64,000 bases of DNA from Paracentrotus lividus. Its lineage: Eukaryota; Echinodermata; Echinoidea; Camarodonta; Echinidae. Position 1 is the stretch's first letter. Every line of letters begins with the position of its first letter. The position numbers were made by a program, and so were the translations under genes. The stretch covers positions 41,238,204-41,302,203 of the forward strand of contig CALNVZ010003426.1 in the NCBI GenBank assembly GCA_940671915.1, written 5' to 3'. Below are positions 13,559 to 25,612 of the stretch, in pieces. The notes under the pieces are model-generated. The model was not told the origin of the DNA and ran no database searches. It saw only the letters and a program-made list of their open reading frames with translations.

Positions 13559-14601
13559 TATATTACGCATCGCGTAATTTACTAATCCACTTGTTTAACT
13601 TGATTTCTTTGGTTTCATATAATGTAAAAATTAAATAAAGTTCAGAGGGGGAAAGTTTAATAACCGGGATAATAGTACGCCTACATTATAAAGGGTTTTG
13701 ATTATTTACTTTGGATGAAGTAGTATACTATTACTCATTTTAATCATTATTATAAAAATATTAATAACAAATAATAATTCTTATTTGCTGGGTAATAGAG
13801 GCAGTGTATAGATGTTCGACTCTTACATGGAGTCTCGTGCAAAAGTTGATTTGCAAGGAACGCCTGGTTGAAATTAATAACAAGCGTGTATAAAAAAGAA
13901 AATCTTAAAAAGTGCCTCAAGAAAACACTTTTTCTTCAAAGAGGCAGAAGGGAATGTTATATGATATGATAGAGTGCCATTTTGCCATAGAAGAGTACAT
14001 TAAATGCCATGACACTGACATTGCGGTACTTGTAGGGCTATCAGTTGCACTTTCAGCCTACAAGGTTACCTAGCTTGTACTCTAAGCGACCATGCCAATG
14101 CCAATGTCCTCTTCTACACCTTCACACCACAATGTGTTTTTTTTTCTTCTTCGATGGCTAGATATTAAAGCTATCGCTTGTCAATAACGGATTAATAGAG
14201 CTTTGAGCAGGGATGCCAATTTGATACAAGGGATCATCCATCAGTCTAGGTAGGGATCTCGTCATCCCGAGGCTTGATGATTCTGTAAATTGTTTGCGTG
14301 AAGCCCATCACGCCTAGTTGTATTAGCGCCTTTGGGCGGTGTATTATTAGAAACAGAGGTGACGTGAAGACGTAGGGAAGTAGTGAGAGATACGTATGCA
14401 GAGAGATACGGAGAAGGGAATATAAAGCAGAGAAAGGAGAGGGAGCAGGGAGGGGAAGACTGAAGAAGATATATACCCCAATATTAAGGGGAAAAAATAC
14501 AGAAGGAGGGAGATAGAGTTGGAAAGAAATAGAGGGGGAGAGAGAACAAAATGAATAGTTGTGATATTAAAGAATGCAACAGAAAGCAGAACACAGAATT
14601 A

Positions 14602-15461
14602 TACCCCATTCACAGTGGCCTCAAACACCGATACAGTCGCGGGACTGTCCCGTGACTGTAGCGGTGTTGCCTTCAGTGTGAATGCTCGGACCCGCTATAT
14701 ACTATCCCGGGATAACCTTGCTCCGCTATAACACCGCGATAAACTATCGCGCTCAAACCATAGTAACAGCACCGGGACAGTCCCGCTGCTGTCGCCGAGT
14801 GCCTTCAGTGTGAAGGCACTCCGCTACAGCACCGGGATAAAAAAAACAATGAAATACATAAGAATTTCTAGAAAAGAGAGTGAAAGAAGGATAAAACACG
14901 GAAATACATTAGAAATGATAGAAAATAAAAAGAAAGAAGTGGAAAACAAAGAAATACATAAGAAGTGATAGAAAAGAAAAGGAAAGAAGAGAAAAACAAA
15001 GAAATAAATAAAAAATAGCAAAGGAAAGGAAAGAAGGTGAAAAACAAAGAAATACATAAGAAATTATAGAAAAGAAAAGGAAAGAAGGAGAAAAACAAAG
15101 AAATACATAAAAAATAGCAAAGGAAAGGAAAGAAGGTGAAAAACAAAGAAATACATAAGAAATTATAGAAAAGAAAAGGAAAGAAGGAGAAAAACAAAGA
15201 AAGACATAAGAAATTATAGAAAAGAAAAGGAAAGAAGGAGAAAAATAAAGAAATACATAAGAAATGATAGAAAATAAAAGGAAAGAAAAAGAAAAACAAA
15301 GAAATACATAAGAAATGATAAATAAGAAAAGGAAAGAAGGAGAAAATCAAAGAAATTTTCCATTGTGAATGCATTTATAGCGGGTTTATAGCGGTGTTGC
15401 CGTCCCGCGACAGCACCGCGACAGCACCGAGATAAATTTGAAAACCACTGTGAAGGGGGTA
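14602..15461. mobile_element. TIR element with TTA duplication and ~50-bp purine-rich tandem repeats
   Basis: Ends TACCCCATTCACAGTGG and CCACTGTGAAGGGGGTA are inverted; TTA flanks both sides (14599-14601, 15462-15464), as in PIF/Harbinger-type insertion. GC-rich inverted segments (GCGGGACTGTCCCG, GACAGCACCG) lie inside both ends. The core 14850-15355 is about ten units of a ~50-bp repeat containing AAATACATAAGAAAT and AAGGAAAGAAGGAGAAAAAC. Confidence 0.8.
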
Positions 15462-16521
15462 TTAGATAGAGAAGAGAGAGGCAAAAGGAAACATACATGT
15501 ACACTGTACATGTGACATCTGTAGGAAGAAGGAAGGGGAAGATTCGGAGAAAGAAAGAGAGAGAAAGATAAACAAGGGGCTTAGCAGAATGAGCTTAAAT
15601 TGCTTTTGAATGTCAATGTCCTGATGAGGTAGTTCCCATCCATATTTGTCATTATATTTGCAGTTATCGGCTGTGTTTATTTCTAATGACTATTTCGTTT
15701 CTTATGTATACGTTGCTTTGATTGGTCATTTCTGTTTATTGCATTTTTATAATAGCTGCATGATAATACATGTATATCCAATTTCAAATCTTTAGTACCG
15801 TTAGTTGAGTGGATGATTGATACTGCTATTGACTGAAGGGCTAAAGAAAAAAAAGTCTGAAAAGAGAGCATCATAAAAAGACGTACTGATTTAGACACAA
15901 GATATATTAGCAGGGAAGAGGTATTTATTTATTTATTATTTATTAAAAGGAAAGACACATGTATGTAGTTGATCAGAAATACGAAAGCTTAGAGAATTTA
16001 AAGAAGGACTAGGCTATAGCGGTCAGGATGGGATACTTGATTGAGTGTTCTTACATGCTCTTGGCCCCAGTGTCATCTTGAAGAAGAATATGAAGAATGG
16101 TAGTTGAGAATTTATCATGAATTTATTATGAGGAATGATGCCATGGTAAGATTGTAGATGGCTTACAGGTAGTTAATCAACCTGTTTTTTTTTCCTGGAT
16201 GTTTTAAAAGTTCTATTGGCTGTGTTTAAATGTTAAATGGTCAATGGTATTTTCGATCCAAAGGGATCTGTTCAGAATGTTTTCAATTTACCCATGCTGC
16301 TCAAAAATGCTGATTTCTTTATTTGTTTCTAATTAAGAAATATGCAGGTTGAGAGTGATAAATGGAGATGAATTTCTTCCCAGAAAGGACAGTAAAACCT
16401 TTAATGGAAACCATGATATAGTCATCTGACTTTGCAATGGATATATTAACAGAAAATATGATAGAGATACAGAGACCGTGAGAGAGAAAGAGAGTAATAA
16501 ACAAATTTATAAGATTTAAAG

Positions 16522-16724
16522 TACTGTATAAGTGGTTATTTTCGCGGTGACTTTATTTTCGCGAATTTCGCGAGTTAGTCATCGCGAAAATTTCCACTTT
16601 AGTACAAGGCTATTTATAGTGATGAAGTAATCACCAAAATCGCGAAATTTTGCTCTCGCGAATTTCCCCAACTAGTCAAAAATCGCGAAAATATCTGTAC
16701 GCGAAAATATTGGCTTATACAGTA
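16522..16724. mobile_element. MITE with TACTGTATAAG inverted ends, copy 1
   Basis: TACTGTATAAGTGGTTATTT at the left and ATTGGCTTATACAGTA at the right are inverted. TTCGCGAA/CGCGAAAAT-type palindromes fill the element. Related sequence at 34946-35128 and, decayed, at 8630-8775. Confidence 0.8.
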
Positions 16725-17888
16725 GTAAAGAGAAGCAGAATGTTGTGTGCAATGAAATGGTAATGGATTTTTGGTGATAGGTGTTCTACATATTACAACT
16801 CAGATTTTGAAATAATTCTATAAATTTAGTCCGATTCCCTATTTTTGGGCTGAGAGTGGTCACTATATAGATCAAGTTCTTGTCAAAAAGGGACATTAGT
16901 GTCTTAAATAGACTAGCACAACAAAATTATCTGATTAGAAATGGACCTCTTAAAACTTGTAAGAGCGACATAAATAAGGTACAATGTATAAGAGAGAGAT
17001 CTCAATAGAGAAGCAGAAAAAAAAAAAATGATGTGATGAAACCATGATTGATTTCAGTGCACATGTACAAATGCATTTTTTCTGCAAATTCTAGATATGG
17101 AGTCACTTTAAAAAAACGTATCACAGAAGCGGCTTCTCATCAGAAACAATAAAAAACTGTTTCTTGGGGTAATTTTGTCGAGGTGGATTTAGAATTTGTC
17201 TCGTAAAATTGGCAACAATATTAGATTTTAGACAATTTAAACACCACTCCCCACCTCTTGAAAGCTTCTTCAACTGTAATCAAATATTGTAATATCATCT
17301 TCATTCTTTAGATATTCAGCACTGTGCTAAAAAGATCTTGGCACACAGACTTGTAAATAGATTTATGCCCTTGTTGCTCTCAAAAGAGAGTAATATTCTG
17401 TTGGAATAGTGCATATCACTTCTAATAACCTTGTGAGAATCTACCAGATTTATTTTATGTTCATCTACGGGCAGTTTGTATCTCTGTAGGAAACAGGCAC
17501 CCCCATTTTCTAGAATGCAGTGTAAAGGCAGAGATAAACAATAAAATGAGAATTTTTACTATTAAATTCAATGTGTTTCTAGGGCAGCATTGAACAGTGT
17601 CATCAAGACCTTTTGTCGGAGCTTATTTTTATTCATTGTGTATAAAAAGTTAGGTCTCCCCACTCAAATTCATTTGAGTTTACCTGAATTATTTAGTTCT
17701 TTCTAGAGCAAAATTTGCCAATTTTTTTCTACCTTTATATCTTTCCTTCAAACGACTCTTTTACGACAATTGTTCACATTCTCTGGTTTAACTCAATATT
17801 AAACTGAAAAAATGATTTTGACCCTCTGAAAATATTGAGTCACACCTCACAATTTCATATGTACATGTATGTATTTGCAAATTTGGTG

Positions 17889-18045
17889 CAGTGGTGGATC
17901 CAGGATGAATATAGAGAGAGGGGGGGGGGGGGGGGGGGAGGTTGCCAAGGCACTGAAAGGCAGACTGTTCATTGATTTTTCCAGATTTTCAAATTATAGG
18001 GGGAGGGGCGTATATCCCCTGCGCCTCCACCTGGATCCGCCACTG
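17889..18045. mobile_element. hAT-like MITE (CAGTGG...CCACTG ends)
   Basis: CAGTGGTGGATCCAGG at the left and CCTGGATCCGCCACTG at the right are inverted with one mismatch; a long G-tract follows the left end. CAG/CTG termini are typical of hAT elements. No clear 8-bp target duplication. Related end fragments occur at 41085-41140 and 49690. Confidence 0.6.
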
Positions 18046-20617
18046 TTGTCAATATTTGTGTTGATACAGAGATCAATTCCTCCAACCCCTTTATCATGTT
18101 AACATGTTTGATTTTCCATTCAACATGAAAAGAATAAAAGAGTTTATTCTGCTTGGTCATAAACAGAAAATAAGAATTCAGCATGACATTTTTGGCATCA
18201 CGTAGGCAAGTGTTTGCTTGGACAAGAGGAAGTACAGAGGGCATTTAGATGTGGGAGAGACAGAGGTTTCTAATAAGTTCATACTTAAAATAGAAAGGGT
18301 AGATTGAGCATCTTTAAAAAAAAGCTTTCATCACAAGGCTCTATTTTTTAAAATAGTTTTATATCTATAGTTTTCATGAAGATTCCTGAAAAACAAGGTT
18401 ATTTTTTTTTCCAATGCTAGTAAAAGTCCAATATCCCCCTTTTAATGAATTCCAAATCGCAGACAAACAAATTTACGAAGCCAATCAAAAGGATAATCAG
18501 ACTGACTTATTGACCTCTTTCTGCAAACTGTATCTTCATGAAGGAAAAATGTTTAAGGTTTCGCTGGTACGTGATGGCAAGTGAATTCCATCCAACAAAG
18601 TTAAACATTGAATGTTAAAATGTCTGCAGATAAAATTTATATCTGACAGGTATTGTTGTATCACTTGTAAGGCATGGATTTGCATGATTTCAGGTCTTGT
18701 GCCTCTTATTTTATTCTTGTCAGTGCACAATGCACTTTTGATGTCTGGGTCTCTTTCCATGTAGTCCCATGTGTAGGGATATGTGTTTTTTCTGATGAGG
18801 CGGTACATGTATGTTTTTTTTCTAAATTCAGAGACAACTACTGAGCCCTTTTATACATGTACCTCCACGTAACTTCATGTACCCACCTTCATTTCTATAA
18901 AATGAGAATTGCTTAATAGAGGCCATTTCTTCTGAATGTTATCTTTAATTGTACTAGGTATACCTTTTGAACTTGAGGGCGGTTAATAGCCTTTGAATGC
19001 TAATTGCAATGGAATTACGGAAACAGAGGATTCGGTCAACAGATATAATTGACTTCGAAATGTCAATTTTGTTTAAAAAATGGATTATTAGGAAATCTTG
19101 TTTACGGACTAGGAAATGACCTACAAGTGCAGAGTGCGGTACTTTGATATGGAAATAGGAGATTTTAGCTGTGTTAGTTGGGATAAATATTTTTTGTTGT
19201 GTTTGGCAAGGGTAGGGATGTTTACATGGTCAGGGGAAGTTTCTTCTGAAGAAAATATTTGTAAGAAGTTTCAGTGGAGGGAGTAGGCCTACTTAACACT
19301 GAGTAAATGCCAAAACACTTTGTACCATACAAAAGCAGATTTTTATACTAATATTCAAAAATGAGATTTAAAAAGTCATGTGTTGTGTAAATACTGGAAA
19401 GTACTTCACAGACATAAAACAAACAATGTTTTTGTTATTCAAATCCTGTGGCACCAAAATCAGAGCGATAATGAATCATTTTGATTCATTCATTATATTT
19501 GATTTTTAGAATTGTGATGCAAGTCACCTGTGGCGATAAAAAGTAGGAACAATAGGAGCAAATATCACAGTCTGCTTAATCCTGACTATTTTTATTCTTC
19601 CGTCCTCCAAAGGTCTTTAAAAAATTCTATATTAATTTAATGTTCTTTCTCATACCCACCCACGAGCAGCATTATAATAATTGATAGAATTATCCCAGAA
19701 TACATGATCTATTGTGCAGCTTACCCCGCATCAGAGACAAGTTACTATGGGAACACACTTCCATAGACAGTTATCATCTTGTCTCATGGGTGTCCTCTTT
19801 TCAATTTGCTGATGAAATCAGTTTTTTGAAGGAAAAGGACGATGCCACTTTGTCTCATCATTCTACAGAACACATTGTAGTTATCAGGTATGATTTTTTT
19901 TTCTTATCATATGTAAAAAAAAAAAAAACTGTCTGATAATTGGCATTTAATATTAGTATATCCCCCCCCCCCCAAAAAAAAAAAAAAAAAAAAAAAATAC
20001 ATCTAGTGGAGGGCTTAATGTTGGTATAATAAATTGTACACTTAAAAACCTTATAGTAAGATATCTCATGAACGCCAAATTTTTAATATTTTTCTATGGG
20101 CACACATGTTTTTCCTGCACTATAAATTCAGAAAACCTGTCCGGTACAAAGCTCTATTACATAATTTGATGTCATTAACAGGTAATTTTTAATAGCACCT
20201 ATCGTGGCCAAACCTTTTTGAGAGAATATGCCGCCGGTACGTACATGTAGCTATCGTTTTAAATGACTTTTAATGCACTCTATTAATTGATTGCTTGATT
20301 AGTATTAGTGCCTAATTGGTTCCTTACTAGGTCTGTGTAAGCTAATTACGTCATTGATTTGCTTGTTAATACTGTCTATAGCTTGCTCTGCCAAGTAATT
20401 CCTCCTGGCTGCCATGTACAATGTACATGTACGGTTTGAGTAAGTACTGAAGAATTTAAAAAAAATGTTTTTGGGGGTCTTAGTTAAAGTGAGTTTTAAA
20501 ATAAAAGTAAAATTAAATTTTAGTCTGGTCATATCCCAAGCTCCTTTATTCTATCAATTTCTTTTTTTCTGACATAGTCATGCACCTAATAAGGTACTCC
20601 TTACTTTTGCAATTATA

Positions 20618-21053
20618 CAGTCTGTGTCAAAAAAAAAATGGTACAGTCGGGGAAAAATAATTTAGGTGTGAAATCTTTTCAAATGATGTGTGTATGTGGT
20701 ACCAAAGTAAAGCCAAAAGATTTTCCTTGCTGATGCGCTTTGTTCTGCATAATTTGCTTTCGTAAAAGTTCTGCTTAATTTTGTGCGACGAGGAACAAAT
20801 CGAAATTACGCATTTCTATTGTTCTGGAGCGCTGAATTCATGGCCTTTTTACAAAACGTACACAAAGGCATGGGACGGCGTGCGAAAAATGGATTTTTCT
20901 TGATTTCTTGATCACCAAATGTGATGAAAAAAATTGCAGAAGAAAGTCTGATTTTCCTACTTTATGAAAATACCAAACAATATCAGGTTGTGATCAATCT
21001 TCATACTATAAAAAAATGGTTTCCACTTGTACCATTTTATTTGACACAGACTG
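20618..21053. mobile_element. Tc1/mariner-type MITE, copy 1
   Basis: CAGTCTGTGTCAAA and its inverted copy TTTGACACAGACTG are flanked by TA on both sides (20616, 21054), the Tc1/mariner target. No transposase frame is recognisable. Confidence 0.75.
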
Positions 21054-22369
21054 TACATTTCTTGTTTCACAGATATCATGTATATTTGATAGAATAAATT
21101 GCAAAATGAAGAAGACACTATAAAAAACAGTTTTGTTAAGTTTTGAGAAAATAGTATTACTATTATACTGCTGTCACATTGGATGTGTTTGATGAAAGGG
21201 AAAGCATTAACAATATTATTTATTCAATCATTTTTTACATTTGTGATATAAGATACAACTGTAGGTATCATTGCAAAGGCGGAGACTTTTTCCTCTGTTT
21301 ACATGTATGTTTCATATTTAATTGCCAAAATAAATGAGCTTGAAATGCATGTATGCCCCTTCTAGAATAAGGTTACCACTGCATACATTTTACATATATG
21401 TATGTGTTAATAATTAGTGTTGTCTTTATTCAGTGTAGTGAACCTTTAAGATCACTGTGATTGTGAGGCAAAGTTTTTTGACGGACCTTTCAGGAAATTA
21501 AAAAAAGGTGAAACGACTTCAGGGGGAAATACATTGTGAAATTGAAAGAAAAATATGGTGAACAAGAATTGACGTGTGTACAATTGTGACACCTGACTCT
21601 GAAAAAGAGTGCTTAAAAGGGTTATTGATTGAACGTGTATCCAATGTATTGACATTGTACATCTGCTTGATATGAAAAATACATTAGTAGCTATCTGAAT
21701 GACTGAGTCTGCATTGGAAAGCTGACAGTTATGAGACCTTTCATAGGGCCAATGAAATGCTTAATAAATGGGAGTACCTTTTCGTGACATTTATAGGTAT
21801 TTGATTGATCCTTGATATATATATGTAGAAGAAAAAAAAAACAAACCTTTTTCGCCCTTCACTCCAAATTTTTTTTTGTATTATTGCTTGGAAAACAAAT
21901 GTTTGATTATTTTTTTTTTCTACCCTTCTATCCAATCTCCTCTTACTGAATGTAGTAAATTGTCAATTGTTCTTCACCAGACCAAAGTTGTTTTTGATGC
22001 CATGAAATAGCAAATTCAGTCAACTCAATTAGCCGGCTAAATTGTGCAAAGAGACAGCCCGCATCATTTTTTACTTTGATTTGCAAAATAATATTGGGTT
22101 ATTGTGCATGTAATGCACCCACTGCCAACCCAAGGTCTTTGAAACAGGGGTAATGGGCTAAGCTTGAGCCTGTGCAGTTGCAATTCACGCTTTAGCCACC
22201 CTTGAGCTCTTTTACCCTGATCCACGTTGGCAGAATTGTCAACTACGGACTGATAAGAAATGACCTCACTCAGGGCCATAGAGGCATTGACATGCACCCT
22301 TTAGTTAACACTTCTGACTGTCAAAAATAATTAATCACTTATTTGATTTTGTCACTATTTCATATCTTA

Positions 22370-22865
22370 CCCTGACAAAATGTCCTTTTGGGGGGGGGGG
22401 GGGGCGGGCTCATAGTTATATTTTGTGACATAGTGCTAAACTGTATGATAATTTGAATATTTGCAATATAACTGTAGATTCCTAGTAAATACAAGCCTAA
22501 AATTGTATTCCTATTTCTATTGTCACTCTGTCCATTCTTACCCTGATAAGGGTTTTTTTTGGGGGGGGGAGGGGGAGGGGGAGTAGGGGCATGTGCTCAT
22601 AATTGATGTTGAATGACCTCATACTTGTTCAGTAATCATTTGGATATTACATTTGGTACACATTTAACTCTCTCTATTGTACTATAGGCATGTTGCATTT
22701 AGAGTATACTAGCTATCATAGTAAATTTGCCATCAGGCTCATAGTTTATATTTCGTACATAGTGCTAAAACTGTATATAATTTGAATATGTGCAATATAA
22801 CTGTAGATTTCCAGTAAATACAAGCCTAAACTTTGGGTGGGGGGGGGAAGGGGGGGGCTCGTAGA
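22370..22865. repeat. Direct duplication with G-tracts
   Basis: GCTCATAGTTATATTTTGTG to AAATACAAGCCTAAA (22407-22500) recurs at 22737-22831. TTACCCTGA followed by a T-tract and a G-tract occurs at 22370 and 22540. The shared unit is about 95 bp, spaced about 330 bp. Confidence 0.7.
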
Positions 22866-25269
22866 ATTTGATATTATAAAATATATAAACATTGATCCTT
22901 GATATATGTTCCCTGTAGTTGTATGCAACAGCTCTCCATGGCCTAATTTCATTCCACAAAGAGGCACATGCATGTTCACGTTTTCAATCGCTCCGTCACA
23001 TGAGTTTGCACTTTAGCCTTCTGTGTACCCTGGTATGTATCAAGGCAGTTTCAATTTTTTAATCAATAACTCTCAAGCTAATTCATGGTGCTGACATACA
23101 GGACTCCATTAGATTATGGCCTCTCTGTGTTTATAACACATGTTTCATTTTGGTATTGCTCATTCAATAAGTCACCTTGTGAGAGCGAAAAGGGTGTTTA
23201 ATGTACATGTGAAAATAGTTGAGTTATTCCCTTTCGGCTATTGGAGGACAATGTGAAAGCACTTGGAAAGTATGTAAACAGACCTTCATGTGGTTTACTT
23301 TGACTGAAAATTCTCATTAGCGCAAGAAGGATGTTAATCTTATGTTAAAGCATTTTGGCTTTATAGGCAGACTGTATCTATCTAATAATGACACGGTTTG
23401 AGATATTTTGAGAGGTGAAACATTATTAAAAGAAATTAAAGTTTGTTGAGTGGGATACACAGGAGAAATGATTAAGTGAAAGAATTGTTAAGTAAAAGAG
23501 ATGGGGAATTGAAAGTAAATGTAAGAGGAAAGGGAGAAGGGAGAGGGGTGTAGATGCTTTTAATTATAGAGAGAAAGAAAAGGGGAAGTGATGGAGAACC
23601 AGAGGAAGAGAAAAGATATGGAGAAAATGGGGAAAAAGAGGCTTGGAGATTGCTTGGAAGACAAAAAGAGTAGGGTGGAGGGGGGGGGGACATGTTTGCA
23701 ATTAAAGGTTAGAAAATATTTACAGAAAGAAAGTCAAATTGATATGGACAGATGGACAAAATATAGATGAAAGTAATCTCAATGTAAGAAATAGGATAAA
23801 AAACAATTAAGTCCATGACTGCATTAATAGTAGGGATGTCCACTAAAATTTTAAAATATTTTAAAGTTGTTTTTGCTAGGCTTATTTGATAGAGCATTTT
23901 GAAAGAAACATTTTGGTGCTTGAATTATCACAATTGGATGTTCCGTTTCAAAGATATGATCAAAAGAGTGTCTCAGATTACCAATGAGCTGCTAGAACAC
24001 GTTTACAAGTTTCAGACAAAGCCAGAAAATGTAATAAAGCTCAAGTTTATGGTTCTTTTGTCTTTGATTTATTAAACCAAATCATACCAAACATGTTCTA
24101 TGTGTGTATCAAAATGAAATGAGATTATAGTAACACAATTGAGTAGATTATACAAAGATACAATTTATGGCAGTACAAAAAAAAACCTTATTGGTTTGGG
24201 GAAACCCCAATGAATGTTTACCGTATGTGATCCAATATGACCACCGTGGAAAAATACTCCATAGGGCATGTTTCAATAGGAACACCCTAGATAATGGGCT
24301 ATTTCATGGTGGTGTGGGTCAGAGCGAGTGTTAGACAGGGTAGAGTAATTTTAAAACTTAAATGGCCAGTGGTAAACATTGTTCTTTGTTTTTCACCCCA
24401 ATACATTTTTTGTTCAAAAATAGTGAAATTTTATAGATATCCACTTCTCCTTATCTGAATCTATTCCAATCATGAGAAATTCCAGTCATAACACGCATCA
24501 CACAGAAGCATCACTTTGACACGCTGTAGTTTTTTATTATATCAATTTTTCCAACAGGAGAGTTGATCTTTCTGGTGAGGTATTTCTAAGGAAGAAACTG
24601 ACCAATTAGGAATAAAAATGATTGATATTTACCACTGGCCAAAAGACAATTTTCGAAAGCTGTTTTATTTGAAATATTTGCTGTTTCTCTGCCTGTGTAT
24701 TATTGAGTAGGCAGTGCATTGGTTATTGTTTGCATTGTAAATGCATGGGTGACTACATCCATACAGTGAAGTGGAAACCGTTCTAGTGGCTTTTTGCTTT
24801 GGCCATCCCTATTATAGGCAAATCTTATCATAATTGAACTTCAACAATGAACCCCCAGTTGTAATTATCCAGATATAGTGAACACCTATGTAATATGATA
24901 GGATTGTTGTGGGCTGGCAGCAGTAAAGTTATCCATGCATTTTTATTGTTCTAACTTTATGCCAAAGAAAGTGCAGCATATAGAATTGCAATTACCACCT
25001 GACCTTATTACATTTACACTTAATAATGAATCTCATTATGAATGTAGATGATATGAATTTATAGGCTACACAGTAGGTAACTTATCCATGCATTTCATTA
25101 ATATCATTCAATTATATGATGGCTAAACCTGATCTTGTTATTGTCTTTGTTAGAGTTTTATATTGATTGACACACATTCAAGCATATTGTCTGCACAGAT
25201 CCAGTAAGGTGTAACTTCAGGGAATGATTTTCTGGTACTGCATTGCCAAATTGTTATGCAGTTTTGTAG

Positions 25270-25612
25270 GCAGAGCTACCAAGTCTCACACATTAGGGTC
25301 CGTCCCATATTCTCACACAAAAAGTAGTATTTTTATAGATTTTTACCATTTTGGAGCCTCAAAACCCGAAAAATTGTTGTCGTGCATAAAGCCCTGCAAG
25401 TGCAATGTTAACATGTATACAGGCTATCGTTATGCAAGATAAATTACTACGTGCTGCATGAGTATAGCGTGCATGCAAACCTCCTTTGTGTACAAAAACT
25501 GTGGAATGCTCTCCGCGTGCGCACTGCTTCGAAACAAATGCGAATGATGGACGCCGAGTCATGAAAATCTCACACATTTTTTTTTTTTTTTACTTGGCAT
25601 CTCTTCTCTGTG
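25270..25612 (+). repeat. Dispersed ~370-bp repeat, copy 2 (opposite orientation)
   Basis: Shares CTCCTTTGTGTACAA, CGCGTGCGCACTGCTTCGAA, GCTATCGTTATGCAAGAT and ACTTGGCATCTCT with the reverse complement of 7968-8345, but carries an A/T-rich difference near 25320 and a T-tract near 25579. Confidence 0.7.

Noticed and set aside
14824-15504. Long overlapping minus-strand frames rich in F, L and S
   Set aside because: They are translations of the ~50-bp tandem repeat, which happens to lack stops; no protein constraint.
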